64,000 nt of DNA from Bifidobacterium sp. 7101. Its GTDB lineage: Bacteria > Actinomycetota > Actinomycetes > Actinomycetales > Bifidobacteriaceae. Below the pieces are notes generated by a model, which saw only the letters and a program-made list of their open reading frames with translations, was not told the DNA's origin and did not search any database. Position 1 is the stretch's first letter. Every line of letters starts with the position of its first letter. Where the stretch lies: the NCBI RefSeq assembly GCF_000499285.1, contig NZ_AWUN01000002.1:460827-524826 (forward strand), given 5' to 3'. The translations under genes were made by a program, and so were the position numbers. This document shows positions 42,725 to 52,818 of the stretch, piece by piece.

Positions 42725-44854
42725 GTGGCAGATCTCAACACTGACCCGTCCCGGACCCCGCAAGAGGGCCGGGAGCATGAGGAGGACAAGCCTCAGGATG
42801 ATGGCATGACGGGCCAGGATCAGCTGGACCAGCTGGACGACGCGCAGCTGGATGACTCGCTCTCCCCCGAGCATTATGACGCCAGCGATTTGAAGGTGCT
42901 GGAAGGGCTGGAGGCGGTCCGCGTCCGTCCCGGCATGTACATCGGCTCGACGGGCCCCAGGGGCCTGCATCACCTGGTCTACGAGATCGTCGACAACTCG
43001 GTCGATGAGGCCCTGGCCGGGTACGCCGACCATATTGAAGTCACCATCCTGCCCGACAACGGCATCCGGGTGGATGACAACGGCCGTGGCATCCCTGTGG
43101 ACGAGGTGCCAGGCGAGGGCAAGAGCGGCGTCGAGGTGGTCATGACCAAGCTGCATGCCGGCGGCAAGTTCGGTGGCGGCGGCTACGCGGTCTCGGGCGG
43201 CCTGCACGGCGTTGGCATCTCCGTGGTCAACGCCCTGTCCACCCGGATTGACGTCCAGGTGCGCCGGCAGGGCTACCACTGGCATCAGAACTTCCGTAAC
43301 CAGAAGCCCACCGCTCCCCTGTCCAAGGACCAGGCCATGGGGCCGGACGAGAGCACCGGAACCTCGGTGACCTTCTGGGCCGATCCCAAAATCTTCGAGA
43401 CCACGGTCTACGACTTCGAGACCCTGCGCAGCCGCTTCCAGCAGATGGCCTTCCTCAACAAGGGCCTGCGGATCACCCTGACCGACCTGCGCCCCAATGA
43501 CCAAGCTGGCGACGAGGTGGCGGGCGAGGAGCAGACCCCGGAGCAGAAGGGCCAGTCCGTCAGCTACCAATACGCCAACGGCATCAAGGACTATGTGGAC
43601 TACCTGGTCAAGGTCAGGAAGGCCACGCCTGTGGAGGCCGAGGTCATCGACTTCGAGGCCGAGGACCTGAAGCTGGGCATCTCCGCCGAGGTGGCCATGC
43701 AGTGGACCACCGCCTACTCGGAGTCGGTCCACACCTTCGCCAACACCATCGCGACCACCGAGGGCGGCACCCATGAAGAGGGGTTCCGCGCGGCTCTGAC
43801 AAGCATGATCAACCGCTATGCCCGGGACAAGAACATCCTCAAGGACAAGGATGACAACCTCTCGGGCGACGACGTGCGCGAGGGGCTGACCGCTGTGGTC
43901 TCCGTCAAGCTGACCAACCCCCAGTTCGAGGGCCAGACCAAGACCAAGTTGGGCAACTCCGAGGCCAAGACCTTCGTCCAGCGGGTCATGACCGAGAGAC
44001 TGAGCGACTGGTTCGATGCCCACCCAGGCGAGGCCAAGGCCATCATCCAGAAGGCCATGGAGGCCTCCCGGGCCCGGATTGCGGCCAAGAAGGCCCGTGA
44101 GAACACCCGTCGCAAGTCCATCTTCGAGACGGCTGGAATGCCCGACAAGCTCAAGGACTGCCAGTCCAGCGACCCCGAAGAGTGTGAGCTGTTCATCGTG
44201 GAGGGCGACTCCGCAGGCGGCTCAGCCATTCAGGGGCGCAACCCCATGACCCAGGCCATCCTGCCCCTGCGCGGCAAGATCCTCAACACGGAGCGGGCCA
44301 GCCTGGACCGCATGATGAAGTCCGACACCATCGAATCCCTGATCACGGCCGTGGGCGGCGGATACGGCGAGGACTTCAACATCGATAAGGTGCGCTACCA
44401 CAAGGTCATCATCATGGCCGACGCTGATGTGGACGGCGCCCACATCGCCACCCTGAACCTGACCCTCTTCTTCCGCTACATGCGGCCCATGATCGAGGCG
44501 GGCTACGTCTACGTGGCCATGCCCCCGCTCTACCGGCTCAAGTGGACCAAGGGGCCCCACAGCTTCGTCTACACCGATGCCGAGCGCGACAGGGTCCTGG
44601 CCGAGGGCAAGGCCGCTGGCCGGCAGCTGCCCAAGGGCGAAGGCATCCAGCGCTATAAGGGTCTGGGCGAGATGAGCTACCAGGAGCTCTGGGAGACCAC
44701 CATGGACCCGGAACACCGCATCCTCAAGAAGATCCGCATCGATGACGCCGAGCAGGCCGACGAGACCTTCACCATGCTCATGGGCGACGAGGTCGAACCC
44801 CGGCGTCTGTTCATCCAGCGCAACGCCCACGACGCCCGCTTCATCGACGCCTGA
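42725..44854 (+). CDS. gyrB: DNA gyrase subunit B
   Basis: 709 residues from GTG 42725; the in-frame ATG at 42701 is possible but AAAGGA is spaced for the GTG, and gyrA likewise starts MADDN. The ATPase GHKL domain has YEIVDNSVDEALAGYADH and GLHGVGISVVNALS. The Toprim domain has LFIVEGDSAGGSAIQGRN, PLRGKILNTERA and the metal-binding MADADVDGAHI. The C-terminus RRLFIQRNAHDARFIDA is complete. It pairs with GyrA to introduce negative supercoils. A divergent ~50-residue N-terminal extension precedes the conserved DLKVLEGLEAVRVRPGMYIG. Confidence 0.96.
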   Translation: MADLNTDPSRTPQEGREHEEDKPQDDGMTGQDQLDQLDDAQLDDSLSPEHYDASDLKVLEGLEAVRVRPGMYIGSTGPRGLHHLVYEIVDNSVDEALAGYADHIEVTILPDNGIRVDDNGRGIPVDEVPGEGKSGVEVVMTKLHAGGKFGGGGYAVSGGLHGVGISVVNALSTRIDVQVRRQGYHWHQNFRNQKPTAPLSKDQAMGPDESTGTSVTFWADPKIFETTVYDFETLRSRFQQMAFLNKGLRITLTDLRPNDQAGDEVAGEEQTPEQKGQSVSYQYANGIKDYVDYLVKVRKATPVEAEVIDFEAEDLKLGISAEVAMQWTTAYSESVHTFANTIATTEGGTHEEGFRAALTSMINRYARDKNILKDKDDNLSGDDVREGLTAVVSVKLTNPQFEGQTKTKLGNSEAKTFVQRVMTERLSDWFDAHPGEAKAIIQKAMEASRARIAAKKARENTRRKSIFETAGMPDKLKDCQSSDPEECELFIVEGDSAGGSAIQGRNPMTQAILPLRGKILNTERASLDRMMKSDTIESLITAVGGGYGEDFNIDKVRYHKVIIMADADVDGAHIATLNLTLFFRYMRPMIEAGYVYVAMPPLYRLKWTKGPHSFVYTDAERDRVLAEGKAAGRQLPKGEGIQRYKGLGEMSYQELWETTMDPEHRILKKIRIDDAEQADETFTMLMGDEVEPRRLFIQRNAHDARFIDA

Positions 44855-44898
44855 GACGGACGCACTTCCCTTTTCACCATTTGAGCTAAGGATCGATT

Positions 44899-47616
44899 TT
44901 GGCAGACGATAACAACAACGACAACAGCCCGGATCAGGACGGCCTCAACCTGCCCGACGGGTCTCGAGAGCCGCTCAGCCCCCAGGAGATGGACAACACC
45001 GATTACGGCCTCCTTAAGGGTGAGCGGATTCAACCCATTGACCTCCAGCAGGAGATGCGGGAATCCTATCTGTCCTATGCCTTGTCGGTGATCGTGGAGC
45101 GGGCCCTGCCCGATGTCCGCGACGGTATGAAGCCGGTCCACCGCAGGGTCATCTACGCCATGTACGACGGCGGATACCGGCCCGACCGCGGCTACAACAA
45201 GTGCTCGCGCGTGGTGGGCGACGTCATGGGCAAGTACCACCCCCACGGCGATTCGGCCATCTACGACACCATCGTGCGTCTGGCCCAGTCCTGGTCCATG
45301 CGATATCCGCTGGTGGACGGCCAGGGCAACTTTGGCTCCCCCGGCGACGACCCAGCTGCCGCCATGAGGTACACCGAGTGCCGCATGGCCCCCCTGGCCA
45401 TGGAGATGGTGCGCGACATCGACAAGGACACGGTCGACTTCATCCCCAACTACGACGGCAAGACCCAGGAGCCCACGGTTCTGCCCTCCCGCTTCCCCAA
45501 CCTGCTGGTCAACGGATCAGCCGGTATCGCCGTGGGCATGGCCACCAACATTCCTCCGCACAACCTGCGTGAGGTGGCCAAGGGTGTGCACTGGGCCCTG
45601 GAGCATCCCGAGGCTTCCAAGGAGGAGCTGCTCAACGCCCTGATCGCCATCATCAAGGGACCCGACTTCCCCACCGGTGCCACCATTCTGGGTCACAAGG
45701 GCATCGAGCAGGCCTACCGGACCGGGCGCGGCCTGATTACCATGCGGGCCGTGGTCAACACCGAGGAGATCCGCGGAAGGATGTGCCTGGTGGTCACCGA
45801 GCTGCCCTACCAGGTCAACCCCGACCGGCTGGCCTCCTCCATCCGCGAGGCCGTGCGCGACGGCAAGATCCAGGGCATCGCCGACATGCGCGACGAGACC
45901 TCGGGCCGCACCGGCCAGCGCCTGGTCCTGGTGCTCAAGCGCGATGCTGTACCCAAGGTGGTCCTCAACAACCTTTACAAGCACACCCAGCTTCAGCAGA
46001 CCTTCGGGGCCAACATGCTGGCTCTGGTGGATGGTGTCCCCAGGACTCTGAGCCTGGATGCCTTCATCCGCCACTGGGTGGATCATCAGCTGGATGTGGT
46101 CGAGCGACGCACCCGCTACCTGAAGCGTGAGGCCGAGGATCGCGACCACATCCTGCAGGGGTATCTGAAGGCTCTGGACATGATCGACCAGGTCATCGCC
46201 CTGATTCGCGCCTCCAAGGATGTGGAGACGGCACGCACAGGCCTGATGGAGCTGCTGGATGTGGACGAGGTCCAGGCCGATGCCATCCTGGCTATGCAGC
46301 TGCGCCGTCTGGCAGCCCTGGAACGGCAGAAGATCCTGGACGAGCATGAGGAGCTCATGCGCAAGATCGCCGATTACAACGACATCCTGGCCCATCCGGA
46401 ACGTCAGCGCACCATCGTGGGCGATGAGTTGGACGAGATCGTTGACAAGTATGGCGACGAGCGGCGTACCCGAATCGTCCCTTACTCGGGCGAGATGAAC
46501 GTGGAGGATTTGATTGCCGATGAGCAGGTGGTGGTTACCGTCACTCACTCCGGCTTCGTCAAGCGGACCAAGGCCGACGAGTACCGGGCCCAGCACCGCG
46601 GCGGCAAGGGCATCCGCGGGGCCAGATTGCGCGAGGACGATGTGGTGGACCACTTCTTCCTGACCAGCACCCACAATTGGTTGCTCTTCTTCACCAATAA
46701 GGGCAGGGTGTACCGGCTCAAGGCCTATGAGTTGCCCGAGGGGTCCCGCGACTCCAAGGGGCAGCATGTAGCCAACCTGCTCCAGCTGGGACCAGGCGAG
46801 CGGATTGAACAGATCCTTTCCCTACACGGCTACGACGATGCCGACTATCTGGTTCTGGCCACCCGGACCGGACGGGTCAAGAAGACCCGCCTGGCTGAGT
46901 ATGATTCGCCCCGCCAGGGCGGTCTGATCGCCGTGCGGCTGATGGAGCTGGGCACCGTCACCAACGAGGAGGGACAGGAGGTACCCCAGAGCGATGAGCT
47001 GGTGGGTGCCGCCCTCTGCAATGCCGATGACGAAATCATCCTGGTCTCCCGCAAAGGCATGAGCGTGCGCTTCCCGGCCGACGACTCCACCCTGCGGCCC
47101 ATGGGTCGGCAGACCGCCGGCGTCCAGGGCATGCGATTCCGCCCCGGCGACGAATTGCTGAGCATGGACGTGATCGCCAGTGAGTCCAGCGATGACCTGC
47201 TGGTGGTCACCGACGAAGGCTTTGCCAAGCGAACCGCGTTGAGCGAGTACCGCCTGCAGGGCCGCAACGGATACGGCGTCAAGGCCATCGCCATGGTGGA
47301 GGGCCGGGGATCCCTGGTCGGCGCCCTGGTGGTGAACGAGGACGACCAGATTATGGCCATCATGAAGTCCGGCAAGGTCATCCGCTCCGATGTGGCTGAG
47401 GTCAAGCGGACCGGTCGCAACACCCAGGGGGTCACCCTGGCCAAGCCCGACAAGGGTGATGAGATTCTCTCCATTGCCCGCAATGCCGAGCGTGATGATC
47501 AGGAAGAGGACGCCGGTCAGAGTGACCTGGCTCCCGCAGCTCCCCTGGCAGCCAAGGATCAGCCCATTGCAACCACCGGAACCGGCGACGGCCAGAGCCT
47601 GACCCAGGAGGACTGA
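44899..47616 (+). CDS. gyrA: DNA gyrase subunit A
   Basis: A 905-residue breakage-rejoining subunit. It starts at TTG after CTAAGGA. Active-site tyrosine lies in [14 protein letters not shown]. The quinolone-resistance region reads [16 protein letters not shown], i.e. with the sensitive-type Ser and Asp present. The C-terminal DNA-wrapping propellers contain several repeated blades, including a clear GyrA-box-like [11 protein letters not shown]. The extra C-terminal tail is acidic and Ala/Pro-rich. It is 44 bases after gyrB. Confidence 0.96.
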   Translation: MADDNNNDNSPDQDGLNLPDGSREPLSPQEMDNTDYGLLKGERIQPIDLQQEMRESYLSYALSVIVERALPDVRDGMKPVHRRVIYAMYDGGYRPDRGYNKCSRVVGDVMGKYHPHGDSAIYDTIVRLAQSWSMRYPLVDGQGNFGSPGDDPAAAMRYTECRMAPLAMEMVRDIDKDTVDFIPNYDGKTQEPTVLPSRFPNLLVNGSAGIAVGMATNIPPHNLREVAKGVHWALEHPEASKEELLNALIAIIKGPDFPTGATILGHKGIEQAYRTGRGLITMRAVVNTEEIRGRMCLVVTELPYQVNPDRLASSIREAVRDGKIQGIADMRDETSGRTGQRLVLVLKRDAVPKVVLNNLYKHTQLQQTFGANMLALVDGVPRTLSLDAFIRHWVDHQLDVVERRTRYLKREAEDRDHILQGYLKALDMIDQVIALIRASKDVETARTGLMELLDVDEVQADAILAMQLRRLAALERQKILDEHEELMRKIADYNDILAHPERQRTIVGDELDEIVDKYGDERRTRIVPYSGEMNVEDLIADEQVVVTVTHSGFVKRTKADEYRAQHRGGKGIRGARLREDDVVDHFFLTSTHNWLLFFTNKGRVYRLKAYELPEGSRDSKGQHVANLLQLGPGERIEQILSLHGYDDADYLVLATRTGRVKKTRLAEYDSPRQGGLIAVRLMELGTVTNEEGQEVPQSDELVGAALCNADDEIILVSRKGMSVRFPADDSTLRPMGRQTAGVQGMRFRPGDELLSMDVIASESSDDLLVVTDEGFAKRTALSEYRLQGRNGYGVKAIAMVEGRGSLVGALVVNEDDQIMAIMKSGKVIRSDVAEVKRTGRNTQGVTLAKPDKGDEILSIARNAERDDQEEDAGQSDLAPAAPLAAKDQPIATTGTGDGQSLTQED

Positions 47617-47720
47617 GTTGGTCCGCTACCGGTCTGACAAGACTGGTAGCCTCATAAGAAGTCATGCAGGCCCAGCGGCGGTATGCGCGGGCCATTGAAC
47701 GCAAGGATCAAGGAGTGCCG

Positions 47721-48347
47721 ATGAGCCAGGATGATCAGAAGCAGGTCAAGGCCGGCAAGCAGGGCGCTGGTAAGTCCCAAAAGGGGAAGACCAAGGCTGA
47801 TGAATCCGCACAGGGAGAGTCCCGTCGATCATCATCGGTCACTCCCCCGGCTCCTGCGGCTGGCAGGACGGCATCGGGACGTTCCGCGAGAACCGCAGCC
47901 TCGGCTGCCGGTCCGGTCAAAGTGTCCTCATCCCGTCCTGTTCGGCCTGCGGCTTCGGCTTCGGCGGCGCGTCCTCACGTGCCTCGGGCCCGGCGCATGC
48001 AGCTGTCCCTGACTCGTCTGGAGCCTTGGTCGGTGGCCAAGGTCACCTTCCTGCTGGCCATCGCTGGGGGCATCATTCAGGTGGTGGCCGCCGCCCTGCT
48101 TTGGTTCCTGCTCAACGCCATGGGGCTCTTCGACAACCTGACCCAGGTCATCTCCAAGACGGGCCTGGACGCGGGCGGCTTCGACCTGGGCCAGGTGCTG
48201 AGCCTGGGGACGGTCCTGAGTTCGGTGACCATCTTCTCCATTTTCGAGATTGTCATAGTAGTGGTTCTGGTCACCATTTTCGCCTTCCTGTACAACCTGG
48301 TCAGTTCCCTGGTGGGCGGCATCCACGTGACCCTGGGCGACGACTGA
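47721..48347 (+). CDS. DUF3566 transmembrane protein
   Basis: 208 residues from ATG 47721, six bases after AAGGAG; a longer frame from 47664 lacks a ribosome site. An Ala/Ser/Lys/Arg-rich disordered N-terminus (about 110 residues) is followed by the DUF3566 domain: MQLSLTRLEPWSVAKVTFLLAIAGGIIQVVAAALLWFLLNAMG, then a second helix (VTIFSIFEIVIVVVLVTIFAFLYNLVSSLVGG). Its function is unknown. Its position after gyrA is the usual actinobacterial one. Confidence 0.88.
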   Translation: MSQDDQKQVKAGKQGAGKSQKGKTKADESAQGESRRSSSVTPPAPAAGRTASGRSARTAASAAGPVKVSSSRPVRPAASASAARPHVPRARRMQLSLTRLEPWSVAKVTFLLAIAGGIIQVVAAALLWFLLNAMGLFDNLTQVISKTGLDAGGFDLGQVLSLGTVLSSVTIFSIFEIVIVVVLVTIFAFLYNLVSSLVGGIHVTLGDD

Positions 48348-48393
48348 GCACCTGGTCGGCGCAGTCAATCGGCCGATAGGCCTGAGAGCGATT

Positions 48394-48399
48394 TAGACT
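48394..48399 (+). promoter_or_regulatory. Possible leaderless -10 of the VanZ gene
   Basis: TAGACT (48394-48399) ends six bases before ATG 48406; there is no Shine-Dalgarno. Confidence 0.4.
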
Positions 48400-48405
48400 G
48401 GAATT

Positions 48406-49521
48406 ATGCTCTCGACGTACTTGGACTACTTCAGCGGCTCCTTTGGCATATCTCTGGTCTTTTGGCCCCTGGCCTCGCTGATTCTTACCCTGCCCATTCT
48501 TGCCCTGATCTACAACCGCTACCACCGGCTCCGGCTGACAGCAGCCATGGCGGCCTATTTGACAGTCTTATACCTGCTGGCCTTGGTCTTCTTCACCCTC
48601 TGGCCCATGCCCGACGACCGGGCCGCCTTCTGCGCCACCCATCATCTGACCCCCCAGCTCAACCCCCTGCAGTTCCTGACCGACCTGAGCACAGGCGGGC
48701 GGATGGCCATGCTGCAGATCCTGCTCAATGTGGCTTTCTTCCTGCCTCTGGGCTTCATCATGGGGCGGGTCTTCCGCTGGCGCTTCATCCTGGCCCTGCC
48801 GGTCGCTCTCCTGGTCTCCCTCTTCATCGAGACTGCCCAGCTGACCGGGGTCTTCGGCATCGTGGGCTGCGCCTACCGCCTCTTCGACGTGGACGACCTG
48901 ATCTGGAATACCTCAGGCGCCATAATCGGCTACCTGGTAGCCATGGCGGCCAACAAACTCGTTCCCACCCGTCAGGCTGACGCCGCCCAGCTTGTCACCA
49001 ACCCCGGGTTCATACACCGTGCCGTCTCCCTGGCCTTGGATCTGCTCCTGGCCACCATCCTGTCCATGTCTTTGGGGATGGGCGTAACCTATGCGGTCCA
49101 TCGTCTGGGTACCTATCAGCTGGATGGCCACTACCGTTTTGGCGGGCTGCTGATCGCACCATCCGCTCTGGACGTGTTTGGAACCGTAGTTGATCTGGCC
49201 ATGCTGCTGATCTTCGAACTGCTCATCCCCCTGCCCCGCCGGGGACGGACGCTGGGCGCCACATTCACCCATATGACCGTCGAGACCAAGCAGCGGCATG
49301 GCTGGTCCCGCTTCCTCTTCTATCTGTTGAGGACTGCAGTCATCCTGGCCGTCTTCGGCCCCTGGACCGGCAACGTTCAGATTGCAACGCGCATCCTGGC
49401 TCTGCTTCTGCTGGTCTTTTATCTGATCAAGCGGCAGATGCCCTACGACCTCTTGCCCGGGACAGCCTACCGGGCGGAGGACACAGGTGCAGAGAAATCC
49501 GCCGACGACCGGCGGGGATGA
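48406..49521 (+). CDS. VanZ-RDD fusion membrane protein
   Basis: A 371-residue multi-pass protein. Residues about 10-185 are VanZ-like, with five hydrophobic segments, LNPLQFL, LLNVAFFLPLGFIMGR and LLVSLFIETAQLTGVFG... FDVDDLIWNTSGAIIGY. Residues about 200-350 resemble an RDD domain (HRAVSLALDLLLA near its start, RRGRTLGATFTHMTVET, final PYDLLPGTAYRAED). VanZ gives low-level teicoplanin resistance in enterococci but is widely a wall-precursor-related protein of unclear role. Resistance should not be assumed. The 3' end overlaps the converging EamA gene by 55 bases. Confidence 0.8.
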   Translation: MLSTYLDYFSGSFGISLVFWPLASLILTLPILALIYNRYHRLRLTAAMAAYLTVLYLLALVFFTLWPMPDDRAAFCATHHLTPQLNPLQFLTDLSTGGRMAMLQILLNVAFFLPLGFIMGRVFRWRFILALPVALLVSLFIETAQLTGVFGIVGCAYRLFDVDDLIWNTSGAIIGYLVAMAANKLVPTRQADAAQLVTNPGFIHRAVSLALDLLLATILSMSLGMGVTYAVHRLGTYQLDGHYRFGGLLIAPSALDVFGTVVDLAMLLIFELLIPLPRRGRTLGATFTHMTVETKQRHGWSRFLFYLLRTAVILAVFGPWTGNVQIATRILALLLLVFYLIKRQMPYDLLPGTAYRAEDTGAEKSADDRRG

Positions 49522-50420
49522 AGCCTGACCTCGGACAGGATGATGGCGTCGAAGATGATGGCGAAGCCCAACAGATGGGTGGCCGTCAGCTCCTCGTGCA
49601 GGACCAGGACCGAGACCAGCATGCCGAACAGGCTCTCCGAGCACAGGATCAGCGAACCCTGGGCGGCTGGAACCCTGGAAAAGGCGATGTTCTGGAAGTT
49701 CTGGGCCATCAGGGTCGAGATCAGCGTCAGATAAATCATGGAGCCAAGGGTCGAAGGCGTGAAGTCGGCCGCAGTGGGCAGAGGATCGAAGATTAACGCG
49801 CAGATCAGGAAGAGAATGTCTCCGAAGAGCAGCTCCAGGTAGGTCAGCGTGGGCGCATCGAACTTCTTGGTCAGGAAACCGGTGATTACCAGGTTGACCC
49901 CATAGAGCAGGGCGCCGGCCAAGGTCAGCAGGTCACCCGTGCTCAAAGACAGCCCCTGTCCCCCGCCATGGGCCGGCAGCGAGATCAGAGCCACGCCCAG
50001 GATGCAGATGGCAGCAGCGACAAAGTGGCGCAGGGCCGGCCGTCGACGTGCCATGATCCAGACAAGGAAGGGCACAAAGATGCAGTAGGTGGCCGTCAGG
50101 AAGGAGTTGCGGCCTGGAGCGATGGTGGTCAGTCCCATCATCTGCAGGCTGAAGGCAGCCCAGTAGCTGACCCCCAGGATCAGCCCCGGTATCAGGGTGT
50201 GTATGGCCCCGGTTCGGCGTAGTCGTGGCAGTAAAAAGGGCGTCATGATTACGATGGCGCACAGGATGCGAATGCCCATCAGCCAGCGCACGGTCAAGGT
50301 CTCCATGGCAACCTTTTCGAAGGTGTATCCGGCTCCCCAGGCGGCCGCGGCCATCAGCAGCATCAGGCGGGCCAGCCAGGTGGAGGGTTTCCAGGACGAA
50401 GAGGGTGCGAAGGTAGACAT
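49467..50420 (-). CDS. EamA-family (DMT) transporter
   Basis: A 317-residue protein with ten predicted hydrophobic segments in two EamA repeats. The first begins LMLLMAAAAWGAGYTFEK and contains GLILGVSYWAAFSLQMMGLTTIAPGRNSFLTATY. The second includes GDLLTLAGALLYGVNLVITG and AAQGSLILCSESLFGMLVSVLVLHEELTA. Drug/metabolite exporters of this kind export amino acids, nucleosides or other small molecules; the substrate cannot be named. The 3' end overlaps the VanZ gene. Upstream, ATGTATACAT (50471-50480) is a perfect palindrome that may be an operator. Confidence 0.85.
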   Translation of the reverse strand: MSTFAPSSSWKPSTWLARLMLLMAAAAWGAGYTFEKVAMETLTVRWLMGIRILCAIVIMTPFLLPRLRRTGAIHTLIPGLILGVSYWAAFSLQMMGLTTIAPGRNSFLTATYCIFVPFLVWIMARRRPALRHFVAAAICILGVALISLPAHGGGQGLSLSTGDLLTLAGALLYGVNLVITGFLTKKFDAPTLTYLELLFGDILFLICALIFDPLPTAADFTPSTLGSMIYLTLISTLMAQNFQNIAFSRVPAAQGSLILCSESLFGMLVSVLVLHEELTATHLLGFAIIFDAIILSEVRLHPRRSSADFSAPVSSAR

Positions 50421-50629
50421 GTTTCGACTCTAACCGTGCCCGCCCACAAGTGAGAATTGATTCGCAAGACATGTATACATCCGACTATTGAGTCCAATGC
50501 CGACTTGCTCCACCAAGGCGTCCTATACTGCGAATGTGGCGTCTGGACTGAGTAGTTCCAGTGTCCAGTCTGTGCACATAGGCGTGCAGACCGACTGATT
50601 GCAAAAGGAAAGAGAGAGTAGTTCAAACT
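50421..50629. promoter_or_regulatory. Divergent intergenic region with palindrome
   Basis: 209 bases between the EamA and MFS genes. ATGTATACAT (50471-50480) is a perfect ten-base palindrome. TATACT at 50524-50529 is -10-like for the MFS gene, but a well-spaced -35 is not evident. Confidence 0.35.
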
Positions 50630-51988
50630 ATGTTTGCTTTTCTCAAACCAGCCCCTCCTGCCAAGGTAAAGGTTCCCGAAAAGAAGATTCCTGCGACTTA
50701 TCGTTCCTATCGCATACGGGTGTTCTTCAGCATCTACCTAGGATATGCAGGGTACTACATCATCCGCTCCAACTTCTCTGTGGCCTCTCCCTACCTCAAG
50801 CGCAACTATGGCTTCACTACGGCGGACATCGGATTGATTACGCTCTGCCTGGCCGTCTCCTACGGCATCAGCAAGTTCGTCATGGGCATGCTCTCCGACA
50901 AATCCAACCCTCGCTACTACATTGCCACCGGACTGGTCCTGTCTGCCCTGCTCAACCTGATTTTTGGGGCCACGGCCAGCAAGGGGGTCATGATGGTGCT
51001 CATGGTCCTGCTGGGTATTTTCCAGGGCATGGGGGCACCTGCCGCGCACAAGTCGCTGTCCAACTGGTGGGCTGAGAAAGAGCGCGGTTCCTTCGTGTCC
51101 ATGTGGAACACTTCCCACAATCTGGGCTCGGGCACTGTGGCGCCTATTGTGGGTGTAGCCCTGGCCGCCTTCGGACCTCACATGTGGAAGAGCATCTTCT
51201 TTGTCCCCTCGATTATCTCGCTGATTATGGCCCTGCTGGTTGTGCTGCTGGGAGCCGATACCCCCGAGTCTGTAGGCCTGCCGCCCATCCAGGAGTACAA
51301 GGCCGAGGAATATGAGGACGAGAACATTGATGCCGCCAAGCTCCAGACCCATTCCGACCTGTCCATTGTGCAGATTTTCCTACGGTATGTGGCCTCCAAC
51401 CCCTACATTTGGGTCCTGGCCTTGTCCAATGCCTTCGTCTACATTCTGCGCTACGGCGTGCTCAACTGGATCCCCATCTACCTGAACGAAGCCAAAGGGT
51501 TCTCCCTTGCTCAGGCGCGCTCCAGCTTCGCGCTCTTCGAGTATGCGGCCATCCCGGGGACCATCCTGATCGGCTGGATGAGCGACCACTTTTTCCATGG
51601 CAAGCGCGCCGGCATGGCTGCGGGTCTGATGGCCCTGCTGGGGGTTGTCTTCCTGGGCTACTGGGCTTCCAGTGACCTTTGGGCTATTGACCTGGAGATA
51701 GCCCTGATGGGTATCTTCGTCTACGGACCGCAGATGTTGATCGCCGCTCTGACCATCGATCTGGCGCCACGTTTTGCCATTGGCAGTACTACCGGGTTTG
51801 TAGGTCTGTTTGGCTACATATTCGGAGAAGCCACTGCCTCCTACGGGATCGGTGCGCTCGTAGGCAAATCGGGTTGGAACGTGGGCTTTGGCATTATTGC
51901 CGTATCTGCCCTGCTGGGAATCATCTGCTTCCTGATTCTGACCCGGGCCGAGCGCTACAAGACCGCACGAGTGGTTGAGACTCACTGA
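50630..51988 (+). CDS. MFS transporter of the organophosphate:phosphate antiporter family (UhpT/GlpT-like)
   Basis: A 452-residue, 12-helix protein. The start YRSYRIRVFFSIYLGYAGYYIIRSNFSVASPYLKRNYGFT, the MGMLSDKSNPRYYIATGL loop and the GAPAAHKSLSNWWAEKERGSFVSMWNTSHNLGSG block (with conserved Trp-Trp and His-Asn) are typical of GlpT/UhpT/PgtP. The family exchanges sugar phosphates or glycerol-3-phosphate for phosphate. Members such as UhpC act as sensors rather than transporters. A LytTR two-component pair starts about 120 bases downstream on the same strand, which makes a sensing link worth testing. Confidence 0.88.
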   Translation: MFAFLKPAPPAKVKVPEKKIPATYRSYRIRVFFSIYLGYAGYYIIRSNFSVASPYLKRNYGFTTADIGLITLCLAVSYGISKFVMGMLSDKSNPRYYIATGLVLSALLNLIFGATASKGVMMVLMVLLGIFQGMGAPAAHKSLSNWWAEKERGSFVSMWNTSHNLGSGTVAPIVGVALAAFGPHMWKSIFFVPSIISLIMALLVVLLGADTPESVGLPPIQEYKAEEYEDENIDAAKLQTHSDLSIVQIFLRYVASNPYIWVLALSNAFVYILRYGVLNWIPIYLNEAKGFSLAQARSSFALFEYAAIPGTILIGWMSDHFFHGKRAGMAAGLMALLGVVFLGYWASSDLWAIDLEIALMGIFVYGPQMLIAALTIDLAPRFAIGSTTGFVGLFGYIFGEATASYGIGALVGKSGWNVGFGIIAVSALLGIICFLILTRAERYKTARVVETH

Positions 51989-52107
51989 GCCCAAGTTCGG
52001 CTTCGGGCAAGCGAGGTCTGCCATGCGGACATCTCCGATATCATGGAAGAACGGTGATAACGGCGGCCATGGGTCCTTGGTCGACGGGGTAAGGAGTGTG
52101 CGCCAGG

Positions 52108-52818
52108 ATGATCAGAATCGCGGTGGTGGATGACGATTCCATCAGCTGCCGAACTATGGTCAATTACCTGAGCCGCTACCGCAAGGAACGCCATGAAGAG
52201 CTGACGGTCAGCGTCTTCACCGACGGCAAGGCCTTTGCAGACGGTTATCGACCCGTGTATGACATCCTTCTCCTGGACATTCAGATGACGCCCATGGACG
52301 GGATCGAGGTGGCCCGCAGAGTACGCGCTCGTGACGAATCTGTGGTCATCGTCTTCATCACTTCCGCCCCCCAGTACGCCATCAACGGCTATGAGGTGGG
52401 CGCTCTCTCCTACCTGCTCAAGCCGCTGCCCTGGTTTGCCTTCTCTCAGGAGCTGGACCGGTCCATCGCCCAGGTGCGCGGCCGCGTGGACCTGTCCATT
52501 CTGATTACCGAGGGTGCTCGATCCACCCGGATTCCCCTCAAGGACATTGTTTTCATCGAATCCGTCCGCCACAGCAGCGTCATCCACACCTTGGACTCCT
52601 CGCTGACCACGAACAGCACCTTGAAGAGTCTGGAGGGACAGCTGGACCAGCGGGGATTCTTCCGCTCCAACTCCTGCTACCTGGTCAACCTGGCCCACGT
52701 GACGGGCATGGAGGACCAGGACTGCATCATGTCCACCGGCCAGCGGTTGCGGGTCAGCCGACCCCGCAAGAAGTCCTTTATGACGGCTCTTACCGCTTAC
52801 GTGGCAGGTCGGTCATGA
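52108..52818 (+). CDS. LytTR-family response regulator
   Basis: 236 residues from ATG 52108; a GTG at 52096 overlaps the AAGGAG ribosome site and is less likely. The receiver domain (1-125) has the acidic pocket VVDDD, the phospho-acceptor Asp57 in YDILLLDIQMTPMDG, and the Lys in YLLKPLPW. The LytTR DNA-binding domain (about 130-232) has DIVFIESVRHSSVIHTLDS, LEGQLDQRGFFRSNSCYLVNL and the RLRVSRPRKKSFM ending. It is of the AgrA type and would bind direct repeats upstream of target genes. It overlaps the sensor kinase gene by ATGA. Confidence 0.93.
   Translation: MIRIAVVDDDSISCRTMVNYLSRYRKERHEELTVSVFTDGKAFADGYRPVYDILLLDIQMTPMDGIEVARRVRARDESVVIVFITSAPQYAINGYEVGALSYLLKPLPWFAFSQELDRSIAQVRGRVDLSILITEGARSTRIPLKDIVFIESVRHSSVIHTLDSSLTTNSTLKSLEGQLDQRGFFRSNSCYLVNLAHVTGMEDQDCIMSTGQRLRVSRPRKKSFMTALTAYVAGRS

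Noticed and set aside
42719..44023. A 434-codon reverse frame opposite gyrB
   Set aside because: Antisense shadow of gyrB.
45517..46767. A 416-codon reverse frame opposite gyrA
   Set aside because: Antisense shadow of gyrA.
48406..49521. Teicoplanin resistance by VanZ
   Set aside because: VanZ-like domains are widespread in susceptible Gram-positives, and no vanA-type cluster is present.
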